From DAOUJW01 sp034422115 (GTDB lineage Bacteria > Chloroflexota > Dehalococcoidia > Lucifugimonadales > UBA2985): 64,000 nt of DNA. The stretch spans positions 1 to 64,000 of the forward strand of contig DAOUJW010000022.1 in the NCBI GenBank assembly GCA_034422115.1, in the 5' to 3' direction. The notes under the pieces are model-generated. The model saw only the letters and a list, made by a program, of their open reading frames with translations, did no database searches and was not told the origin of the DNA. The position numbers and the translations under genes were made by a program. Positions 7,975-16,100 of the stretch are shown piece after piece (position 1 is the stretch's first letter; each line of letters starts with the position of its first letter).

Positions 7975-8160
7975 TCCAGTCTCCCTCCGGCTCTCATTAT
8001 ACAATACACAGCCATTTCAGAGCGGGAACGCACAAGCGCAGAGCGACGCTCTCGTTACTGGGAATCCATACGGACGCCGGGTGCGCGCTCCACTCGACAC
8101 ACATAGGCTTTTGAAGTAGTATTGGTGACATCGCATTAGTGAGGGTCGTCACAAGCGTTT

Positions 8161-8829
8161 ATGGTATCGGGCAGACGAATCCTTTTGCTGGCCCCCCAGG
8201 ACGAGAGGGGTAGCTACCGGCCTCTGGAGGAGGAGGGGTTCATCCTGTCCCTGTACCAGGAGCCTCTGATTGTAGAGGACATTCCCCTGGAAGAGTCCCC
8301 TGACCTGGTGGTGTTGGACCTTGCATCGATGCCGACGGAGGATCTGAGCGCATTCCTCCAGCGATGCAAGGAGGTGCAGCTTCCCGTCCTTGCCGTGGTC
8401 TCCCAGGAGCACCGCTCACTGCTGGACCCCACCCTGACTGTTGAGGACTTCATATTCAGCCCCCTTGGAGACGCGGAGCTGCGAACCAGGGTGCGTCGCA
8501 TACTGTGGAAGACCGGCAGCTGGGACAGCGGCCAGGTGATACGCATAGGAGACCTGGTGATCGACCAGGAGCGATACGAGATCGCCGTGGCCGGAAGGCG
8601 TGTGATTCTGACCTTCAAGGAGTACCAGCTCCTGTGCCTCCTGGCAACGAACCCGGGCCGCGTCTACTCCCGGGAGGCGCTCCTGAGCCGCGTGTGGGGC
8701 TACGACTACTTCGGCGGCACCCGCACCGTGGACGTCCACATCCGCCGCCTGCGGAGCAAGGTGGAGGATGCCACCCACCTGTTCATAGAGACGGTTCGCA
8801 ACGTGGGATACCGCTTCCGCGTGGCGTGA
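8161..8829 (+). CDS. OmpR/PhoB-type regulator with degenerate receiver (GlnR-like candidate)
   Basis: 222 residues. Residues 1-112 are receiver-like and 125-222 are a clear winged-helix trans_reg_C domain (FKEYQLLCLLATNPGRVYSR, SRVWGYDYFGGTRTVDVHI, TVRNVGYRFRVA). Asp53 stands in the phospho-acceptor place (DLVVLD), but the acidic pair after the first strand is replaced by LLLAPQDE and the conserved Lys is Ser100 (IFSPL). No histidine kinase is near. This pattern fits atypical regulators such as actinobacterial GlnR, which act without phosphorylation. Location 1.3 kb upstream of glnA makes a nitrogen role possible, but that is inference. No ribosome-binding site precedes ATG 8161. Confidence 0.85.
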   Translation: MVSGRRILLLAPQDERGSYRPLEEEGFILSLYQEPLIVEDIPLEESPDLVVLDLASMPTEDLSAFLQRCKEVQLPVLAVVSQEHRSLLDPTLTVEDFIFSPLGDAELRTRVRRILWKTGSWDSGQVIRIGDLVIDQERYEIAVAGRRVILTFKEYQLLCLLATNPGRVYSREALLSRVWGYDYFGGTRTVDVHIRRLRSKVEDATHLFIETVRNVGYRFRVA

Positions 8830-8851
8830 TAAGCCTGAGAGAGAGGTTTCT

Positions 8852-9169
8852 GTGACCAATCAGACTATAATAGGCGATGAGGAGAGGCTGCCACCCATTC
8901 ATCCGGGGCAGATCCTTAACGAGGAGTTTCTGCAGCCGATGAACGTCACCCAGTACCGCCTTGCCAAGGCCATTGGCGTAGACGCGCGCCGGATTCACTC
9001 CATTGTGCACGGAGAGCGCTCCATCACGCCTGAGACCGCCCTGCTGTTGTCCCGCTTCTTTGGGAACTCCGCGGGCTTCTGGATGGGGCTACAAAGCCAG
9101 TACGACCTGGAAACCGCGGAGGACCGCCTGTCGGAGAGGCTGAGTAAGGTCGTGACGCACTCGCCCTAG
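8852..9169 (+). CDS. HigA-type antitoxin / XRE-family regulator
   Basis: 105 residues from a GTG start 22 bp after the regulator gene. PPIHPGQILNEEFLQPMNVT, then QYRLAKAIGVDARRIHSIVHGERSITPETALLLSRFFGNSAGFWMGLQ (given here only as landmarks: helix-turn-helix at about 38-60, and the SAGFWMGLQ tail) is diagnostic for the HigA/VapI group. HigB toxin normally lies just upstream of higA. Here that place is taken by the OmpR-type regulator and no toxin ORF is seen, so this is an orphan repressor, possibly co-transcribed with the regulator. Confidence 0.85.
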   Translation: MTNQTIIGDEERLPPIHPGQILNEEFLQPMNVTQYRLAKAIGVDARRIHSIVHGERSITPETALLLSRFFGNSAGFWMGLQSQYDLETAEDRLSERLSKVVTHSP

Positions 9170-9195
9170 ATGCCGGAAAGGCTCCCAGCTGAGGA

Positions 9196-9894
9196 CTACG
9201 GTCCCATCGGGTCGCGCATGACCGGGCGGGTGTCTGCGCCGACCCAGTACATGTCCGGACTCACTGAAGAGGCAATTGACCGCTCGATGGCGTGGATGGC
9301 CTGGGACATGGCCTGACCAATCAGGTCCAGCTTGCGCACCTGCTCTATCCGCTCGTGCAGCCTTTCCATTTCCGCCCCGGACAGCAGCTGCTCGAAGATG
9401 CCGCAGGCGTGGGCCAGATTGATGATCACCACGTCGCGCGGGGCAGGGATCCCACTGCCAAAGATCACGTCCATGATGCGCAGCTTCACCTCCCGCTCCG
9501 GCTCGCCGTCTATGGCGGGGTAGCGCCTGGAGCGGAAGACCCACAGAAAGCGGTCGTCTCTGGCCTCCAGCACCCCGCCTGCAACCAGCCGGGAGAGGGC
9601 CTCTTCGCGTATGGCCGGGCCGCGGTTGGCGATGCGCTGCACCCAGTAGCGGGCGTCGCGCTCCTCGCCCTCCGCAATGTCGGCCAGGGTGTCGTCAAGC
9701 AGGCTGTCACCGACGGGCGTGGGGTCAACCAGGACAAGGCTCTCAAGGTCGCTGTCGATGCGGTTCTCCAAGGCCAGGTCCATCAGGACGCCCCCGGCCA
9801 GGGCGCAGTTCAGGGACCAGGCGGGGACTTCGGCGAACTTCCCGTCCTCGTCATTGAGCAGGAGCAGGACTATCTCTTCAGCAAATCTCAGCAC
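9196..9894 (-). CDS. GPP34 (GOLPH3-like) family protein
   Basis: 232 residues. Landmarks of the GPP34 family: EEIVLLLLNDEDGKF at the N-terminus, LNCALAGGVLMDLALENRI, REEALSRLVAGGVLE and the FGSGIPAPRDVVIINLAHAC helix with a nearby GIFEQLL. Eukaryotic GOLPH3/Vps74 binds phosphatidylinositol-4-phosphate on Golgi membranes; bacterial members are soluble or membrane-peripheral and of unknown role. It is transcribed divergently from glnA. This organism also carries phosphatidylinositol synthesis genes (26.6-29.7 kb). Confidence 0.85.
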   Translation of the reverse strand: MLRFAEEIVLLLLNDEDGKFAEVPAWSLNCALAGGVLMDLALENRIDSDLESLVLVDPTPVGDSLLDDTLADIAEGEERDARYWVQRIANRGPAIREEALSRLVAGGVLEARDDRFLWVFRSRRYPAIDGEPEREVKLRIMDVIFGSGIPAPRDVVIINLAHACGIFEQLLSGAEMERLHERIEQVRKLDLIGQAMSQAIHAIERSIASSVSPDMYWVGADTRPVMRDPMGP

Positions 9895-9999
9895 TATGCC
9901 GTTCCTCCAAGGCGATTATAGCACACCTAACGACCCACATTGCCCGCGAAAGTTTACACAGATTTAACAAGCGGGCGCTCTGTGCACGGCGCAATCCGC

Positions 10000-10005
10000 T
10001 ATACT
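10000..10005 (+). promoter_or_regulatory. Possible -10 element upstream of glnA
   Basis: TATACT at 10000-10005 in the 235-bp gap between the GPP34 gene and glnA. No good -35 lies 17 bp upstream, so the promoter, if real, may need an activator. A loose direct repeat TTTACACAGATTTAACA (about 9951-9968) just upstream is a candidate operator. Weak evidence. Confidence 0.25.
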
Positions 10006-10129
10006 TATTAGCTGCGTGACATTTACCCTGCCTGCAGTGGAAGAGAGGACGCTGGACGTCCGCTCTCCTTTGCTTTTGGGGCGGTCGCACAAGACGCCAA
10101 GTTTGCAAATCGTTTAGAGGAGGATGAGC

Positions 10130-11590
10130 ATGACCACACCAGGCAACTTTCCGGGGTTCAACAACCCTGATGAGGTAATCAAGTTCTGCGCAGACAACGG
10201 CATTGAGATGGTGGACCTGAGGTTCACCGACATGCCGGGTACTTTCCAGCACGTGTCGATTCCGATATCCGAGCTCAAACCGGACTTGTTTGTAGAGGGC
10301 ACCGGCTTCGACGGTTCCAGCATTCGCGGCTTCCAGACCATTGAGGAGAGCGACATGCTCCTGGTGCCGGACGCCACGACCGGGACAATGGACCCGTTCT
10401 TCAAGGTACCCACCCTCAGCATTATCTGCGACATCAAGGACCCGGACTCGGCCGGGGCGGAATACTCCCGGGACCCGCGCTACATCGCCAAGAAGGCGGA
10501 GGCCTTCCTGCAGTCCTCCGGCCTTGGAGACGTCAGCAACTGGGGCCCTGAGCTGGAGTTCTTCATCTTCGACTCCGTGAATTTTGACCAGAACACCCAT
10601 AGCGGCTATTACTTCATCAACTCTGACGAGGGTGTCTGGAACTCCGGCGCAGAGAGGAACTCGGACGGCAGCCTCAACCTGGCATACAAGCCTAAGCTCA
10701 AGGGCGGCTACTTCCCGGCCCCTCCCGTTGACACGTACCAGGACATCCGCTCAGAGGCGACACTCCTTATGAACGGATTCGGCATCACGGTAGAGAAGCA
10801 CCACCACGAGGTGGCCACCGCAGGCCAGGGTGAGATTGACATTGTCTTTGACTCCCTGACCAAGATGGCGGACATGGTGATGAACTACAAGTACGTGCTC
10901 AAGAACGTGGCCCGCAACCACGGCAAGACGGCCACCTTCATGCCCAAGCCACTCTTCGGCGACAACGGGACCGGTATGCACACCCATCAGAGCCTCTGGA
11001 AGAATGGAGAGAACCTCTTCTCCGACCCGAACGGCTATGCCGGGTTCAGCCAGATGGGACTGCACTACATCGGCGGGCTGCTGAAGCACGCCCCGGCGCT
11101 GCTGGCCCTGGCCGCGCCCACCACCAACTCCTACCGCCGGCTGGTGCCGGGCTACGAGGCTCCGGTCAACCTGGCGTACTCCCAGCGAAACCGCAGCGCC
11201 TGCTGCCGCATTCCCATGTACTTCGGCCACGCGCACGCCAAGCGCATCGAGTTCCGCTGCCCGGACCCCACGGCCAACCCGTACCTGGCCTTTGCCGCAA
11301 TGCTCATGGCGGGCATCGACGGCATCATCAACCAGATCGACCCCGGCGACCCGCTGGATCAGAACCTCTACGACCTGAGCCCGGAGGAGGCAGCCAAGGT
11401 GAAGCAGGTGCCCGGCAGCCTGGGCGAGTCCCTGGACGCCCTAGAGGCTGACCACGAGTTCATGCTGAGGGGAGGCGTTTTCACGCCGGACCTGATTCAG
11501 ACGTGGCTGGACTTCAAGCGCGAGAACGAGCTGGACGCCGTCCGGCTGCGGCCTCACCCCTACGAGTACTTCCTGTACTTCGATGCCTAA
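10130..11590 (+). CDS. glnA: Glutamine synthetase type I, adenylylation-type
   Basis: 486 residues. Makes glutamine from glutamate, ammonia and ATP as a cytoplasmic dodecamer. Features seen: the GTGFDGSSIRGF motif near the N-terminus, the ATP-binding KPLFGDNGTGMH stretch, NRSACCRIP and the RCPDPTANPYLAFAAML signature. The C-terminus keeps NLYDLSPEE with Tyr414, matching the adenylylated Tyr of enterobacterial (GSI-beta) enzymes. ATG 10130 is preferred because GAGGAGG is 6 nt upstream, while the ATG at 10124 abuts it. glnE and glnB are not in the window. A second, different glutamine synthetase follows 200 bp later with its own promoter. Confidence 0.95.
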   Translation: MTTPGNFPGFNNPDEVIKFCADNGIEMVDLRFTDMPGTFQHVSIPISELKPDLFVEGTGFDGSSIRGFQTIEESDMLLVPDATTGTMDPFFKVPTLSIICDIKDPDSAGAEYSRDPRYIAKKAEAFLQSSGLGDVSNWGPELEFFIFDSVNFDQNTHSGYYFINSDEGVWNSGAERNSDGSLNLAYKPKLKGGYFPAPPVDTYQDIRSEATLLMNGFGITVEKHHHEVATAGQGEIDIVFDSLTKMADMVMNYKYVLKNVARNHGKTATFMPKPLFGDNGTGMHTHQSLWKNGENLFSDPNGYAGFSQMGLHYIGGLLKHAPALLALAAPTTNSYRRLVPGYEAPVNLAYSQRNRSACCRIPMYFGHAHAKRIEFRCPDPTANPYLAFAAMLMAGIDGIINQIDPGDPLDQNLYDLSPEEAAKVKQVPGSLGESLDALEADHEFMLRGGVFTPDLIQTWLDFKRENELDAVRLRPHPYEYFLYFDA

Positions 11591-11600
11591 ATAGAAGGCT

Positions 11601-11651
11601 GAAGGGGTTAATTCGTACCTGGCAAGGTGTCCAGTGCGACTTAACCCCTTC
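11601..11651. repeat. Inverted repeat between the two glutamine synthetase genes
   Basis: GAAGGGGTTAA and its exact reverse complement, 11 bp per arm, separated by 29 nt, starting 10 bp after the glnA stop. The second arm is followed by CTTATTCC rather than a T-run. It could end the glnA transcript or act in RNA folding; either way it separates glnA from the promoter of glnA2. Confidence 0.5.
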
Positions 11652-11687
11652 CTTATTCCCGTTGGACGGGCTTTTTCCTAGCGCGAC

Positions 11688-11716
11688 TTTACAAAGGGGC
11701 GCAGGAAAAGTACAAT
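11688..11716 (+). promoter_or_regulatory. Sigma70-type promoter of the glnA2-gltB-gltD operon
   Basis: TTTACA (11688-11693), a 17-bp spacer and TACAAT (11711-11716). Predicted start is at about 11723, giving a 69-nt leader before ATG 11792. Confidence 0.6.
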
Positions 11717-11724
11717 TAGGCTCT

Positions 11725-11755
11725 ATGTGTGAAGTTTGTATCAAACTTCGCACAT
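11725..11755 (+). promoter_or_regulatory. 14-bp hairpin/operator at the start of the glnA2 leader
   Basis: ATGTGTGAAGTTTG and CAAACTTCGCACAT flank the loop TAT: 14 pairs, all Watson-Crick except one G-T. It begins at or within 2-3 nt of the predicted transcription start. In DNA it is a near-perfect palindrome that a repressor could bind; in RNA it is a very stable 5'-terminal hairpin. Confidence 0.6.
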
Positions 11756-11791
11756 TTCGTGGTTATTGAAACTGGTGCAACAGAGGACTTG

Positions 11792-13141
11792 ATGCTGAAG
11801 GAAACGTCCCAGGACCTGGAACAGGCCAGAGAATACGTGCTGAGTATGGTGCGGGAGAACGACGTAAAGTTCATCCGCCTGTGGTTCACGGACATCCTCG
11901 GCGCGCTCAAGGGATTTGCCATAACGTCCCAGCAGCTGGAGAAGGCCCTTGAGGAGGGTGTGGGATTTGACGGCGCGTCGATACAGGGCTTCGCCCGCAT
12001 CGACGAGAGCGACATGGTTGCCATGCCGGACCCCACCACATTCCGTATACTCCCCTGGCGACCAAGACAGAACGCCGTGGCCCGGATGATGTGCGACATC
12101 CTCACGCCCAAGTACGAGCCCTTCCAGGGTGATCCCAGGTACGTGCTCAAGCGAAACCTGGCGCGGGCCGCCGCTCTCGGCTTCACCTACTACGTGGGCC
12201 CGGAGATGGAGTACTTCTACTTCAAGAGCTCCGATTCCACTGATGTGCTGGACCAGGCGGGCTACTTTGACCAGACTCCCATGGATCTCTCCACGGATCT
12301 CAGACGGGAGACCATTCTGACGCTGGAGGAGATGGGAATAGGTGTGGAATTCCTCCACCACGAGGCGGCCATCAGCCAGCACGAGATAGACCTGGGCTAC
12401 TCCGACGCCCTGACCATGGCAGACAATGTGATGACCCACAGACTGGTGGTCAAAGAGGTGGCCATGAGCCATGGGGTGTATGCCACCTTCATGCCAAAAC
12501 CCATCTCCAGTGAGAACGGCAGCGGAATGCACGTCAACCAGTCGCTGTTCAAAGGCGGGCAGAACGCCTTCTACGACCCCAACGCGGACGACCGTCTGTC
12601 CCACGTGGCCAGGCAGTTCGTTGCGGGGCTGATGCGCAACGCTCCGCAGATAACCGCCGTGACCAACCAGTGGGTCAACTCCTACAAGCGGCTGATTCCG
12701 GGCTACGAGGCGCCGGTGTACATCTCCTGGGCGCGCATAAACCGTGGAGACCTGATACGCGTGCCGTCCTACAAGGAGGGGCGAGACGAGGCGGTGCGAA
12801 TCGAGTACCGCGCTCCGGACCCCGCCTGCAACCCGTACCTGGCCTTCTCCGTGATGCTGGCTGCGGGCCTGGATGGCATCGAGAAGGAGTACGAGGCCCC
12901 GGACGCCGTTGAGGAGAACGTATACATGATGTCCGACGAGGAGCGGGCCCGGAGAAACATCGGGATGCTGCCCGACAATCTCTGGGAGGCCGTTTCCCTT
13001 ACGGAAAAGAGCAATCTGGTGAAGGAGTCCCTGGGGGAGTTCGTGTTCAACACCTTCATTCAGAACAAGAAGAGGGAATGGGGCGATTACAAGTCCAAGG
13101 TGACCGACTACGAGATTCGGCGATACCTTCCCATCCTCTAG
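11792..13141 (+). CDS. Glutamine synthetase type I, second paralogue
   Basis: 449 residues, starting MLKETSQDLEQAREYVLSMV at ATG 11792 with AGAGG upstream. An in-frame ATG at 11729 lies within the leader hairpin and is less likely. Catalytic landmarks are GFDGASIQGF, ATFMPKPISSENGSGMH, NSYKRLIPGYEAPVY and YRAPDPACNPYLAF. The Tyr adenylylation motif of glnA is replaced by NVYMMSDEERARRN, as in GSI-alpha enzymes controlled by feedback or protein partners instead. It heads an operon with gltB (31 bp downstream) and gltD, so it supplies glutamine directly to glutamate synthase. Confidence 0.93.
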   Translation: MLKETSQDLEQAREYVLSMVRENDVKFIRLWFTDILGALKGFAITSQQLEKALEEGVGFDGASIQGFARIDESDMVAMPDPTTFRILPWRPRQNAVARMMCDILTPKYEPFQGDPRYVLKRNLARAAALGFTYYVGPEMEYFYFKSSDSTDVLDQAGYFDQTPMDLSTDLRRETILTLEEMGIGVEFLHHEAAISQHEIDLGYSDALTMADNVMTHRLVVKEVAMSHGVYATFMPKPISSENGSGMHVNQSLFKGGQNAFYDPNADDRLSHVARQFVAGLMRNAPQITAVTNQWVNSYKRLIPGYEAPVYISWARINRGDLIRVPSYKEGRDEAVRIEYRAPDPACNPYLAFSVMLAAGLDGIEKEYEAPDAVEENVYMMSDEERARRNIGMLPDNLWEAVSLTEKSNLVKESLGEFVFNTFIQNKKREWGDYKSKVTDYEIRRYLPIL

Positions 13142-13172
13142 ATGCGGAGTTTACTCAGAGGAGAAGCTACCG

Positions 13173-16100
13173 ATGGCACAGGACAAATTCGGGCTGTACG
13201 ACCCAAGATTTGAAAGAGACGCTTGTGGAGTTGGCTTGGCCGCCAACATCAGCGGCGCTAAGTCCCACGAGGTCCTCAAGAACGGCCTGAAGATACTGGT
13301 CAACCTGGCGCACCGGGGCGCGTGCGGCTGCGACCCGGCCACGGGCGACGGCGCCGGCGCGCTGATACAGATACCCCACGCCTTCCTCTCGGAGGAGTGC
13401 GCCAAGCTGGGATTCACCCTGCCCGCGCCGGGCGAGTACGGCGTCGGCATGGTGTTCCTGCCCCCGGACGCCGAGCGGCGCAAGGCCTGCGAGGCCATCG
13501 TTGAGAAGGCCGTTGCCGACGAGGGCCAGCGGCTCTTGGGCTGGAGGGACGTCCCAGTTGACGACTCGGAGATTGGCTACATTGCCCGGGACTCCCAGCC
13601 TCGCATCCGCCAGGTCTTCGTGGCCCGCGGCAATGAGGTCAAGGATGAACCCCACTTCGAGCGCAAGCTGTACGTCATTCGCAAGGTCATCGAGCGCGCC
13701 GTGAACGACCTTGACGCCGAGTCCAGGCGTCACTTCTACATTCCCAGCCTGTACAGCAACCGCATTGTGTACAAGGGCCTACTCATGGGCACCCAGCTTG
13801 AGGGCTTCTACACTGACCTGACGGACCCCAGGGTGGTCAGCGCCTTTGCAATGGTTCACGCCCGCTTCAGCACCAACACCCTGGGCTCCTGGCGGCTGGC
13901 CCACCCGTACCGCCTCATCTGCCACAACGGTGAGATCAACACCCTGCGGGGCAACATCAACTGGATGACCGCCCGGGAGGCCATGTTCTCATCGCCGGAC
14001 TTTGGCGACGACATGTCAAAGCTGTTCCCCATAACCACTCCCGGCGCCAGTGACACGGCAATCTTCGACAACGCCCTTGAGCTGCTGCTGGCCACCGGCC
14101 GCTCACTGCCCCACGCCCTGATGATGATGATCCCGGAGGCCACCGGGGAGCACGTGGAGATAGACCAGGTGAAGCGCGACTTCTACGAGTACCACTCCTC
14201 ATTCATGGAGCCGTGGGACGGCCCGGCGCTCATCGCCGCCACCGACGGCCACAGGATCGGCGTAGTGCTGGACCGCAACGGGCTGCGTCCCTGCCGCTAC
14301 CTGGTCACCACAGACGACCTCCTGGTGATGGCCTCCGAGACCGGCGTACTGGAGGTCCCGCCGGAGAAGATCAGGTTCAAGGAGAGAATACGGCCGGGGA
14401 GAATGTTCCTGCTGGACACCGACGAGGCCCGCATAATCGGAGACGCGGAGCTGAAGGCGAGTCTGTCCACCCGGAAGCCCTACGGCCAGTGGCTCGCCGA
14501 CAACCGGGTCACACTGGATATGCTGCCGGAGCCTGCAAGGGTGGAAAAGCCGGACATGGATACCCTGATCAAGCGGCAGCGCGCCTTCGGCTACACCAAC
14601 GAGGACCTGAACATCCTCATGGAGCCAATGGCCGTCAACGGCCAGGAGCCAGTCGGCTCCATGGGCAACGACACGCCCCTGGCCGTGCTGTCAGACAGGC
14701 CCAATCTGCTGTTCAACTACTTCAAGCAGCTGTTCGCCCAGGTCTCCAACCCGCCCCTGGACGCCATCCGCGAGGAGCTTGTCACCTCCCTTGAGGCCTT
14801 CATTGGCTCTGAGCAGAACCTGTTCGAGGAGACGCCGGAGCACTGCCACCAGCTGAGGCTCCAGCAGCCGGTTCTCACCAACGCGGAGCTTGAGAAGGTG
14901 CGCAACATCTCCTACGGCAACATCAGGGCGACCACCTGCTCTACCCTCTTCGATACCCAGGCGGGGCCAGGCTCTCTGGAGAAGGCCGTGGACGACATCT
15001 GCCGCCAGGCGTCGGAGGCCGTGAAGAAGGGCGTGAGCATAATAGTGCTATCGGACAGGGGCGTGGACGCCCGCTACGCACCCATCCCCAGCCTTCTGGC
15101 GACGTCCGCAGTGCACCACCATCTGATTCGTGAGGGGACCCGCGGCAAGGTGGGCCTTGTGGTGGAGTCCGGCGAGCCGCGCGAGGTCATGCACTTCGCC
15201 CTGCTCATCGGCTACGGCGCCGGGGCCGTCAATCCGTACCTGGCCTTTGAGACGCTCCACGACCTGTCCCAGCGCGGCATTCTTCCCGACAGCGTTGACG
15301 CCTACACCGCCGAGAAGAACTACATCAAGGCCATCAACAAGGGCGTCCTCAAGGTCATGTCCAAGATGGGCATCTCCACCATTCACAGCTACAGGGGCGC
15401 GCAGATTTTCGAGGCTGTGGGTCTCAACCAGGAACTGATTGACCGCTACTTCACCTGGACGCCCTCCAGGATTGAGGGCATTGGCCTGGACGCCATAGAG
15501 CAGGAGGCCAAGCAGCGGCACGGCTTCAGCTATGCCAACGGAAGGGTGACGAGCGAGCTTGACCTGGATGAGGGCGGCCAATATCTGTGGCGGCGGAACG
15601 GCGAGTACCACATGTACAACCCGGAGTCGATAAGCCTCCTGCAGGAGTCCACGGGTAGCAACGACTACGACACCTACAAGCGGTTCGCGGCCCTGATAGA
15701 CGAGCGCGAGCGGCAGCTTTCTACGCTGCGTGGTCTGCTGGACTTCAAGACCCTGGACGAGCCGATCCCCATAGACGAGGTGGAGCCGGCAGAGGAGATA
15801 GTCAAGCGGTTCGCCACCGGCGCAATCTCCCTTGGCGCAATCAGCCGCGAGGCCCACGAGACCCTCGCCATCGCCACCAACCGCATCGGGGCCAAGAGCA
15901 ACACCGGCGAGGGCGGCGAGGACTATCGCCGCTTCACGCCCGACGCGAACGGCGATTCACGCAACAGCGCGATGAAGCAGGTGGCGTCGGGTCGCTTCGG
16001 AGTGACCACCAACTACCTGGTCAACGCAGACGACCTGCAGATCAAGATGGCCCAGGGATCCAAGCCCGGCGAGGGCGGGCAGCTTCCCGGCCACAAGGTG

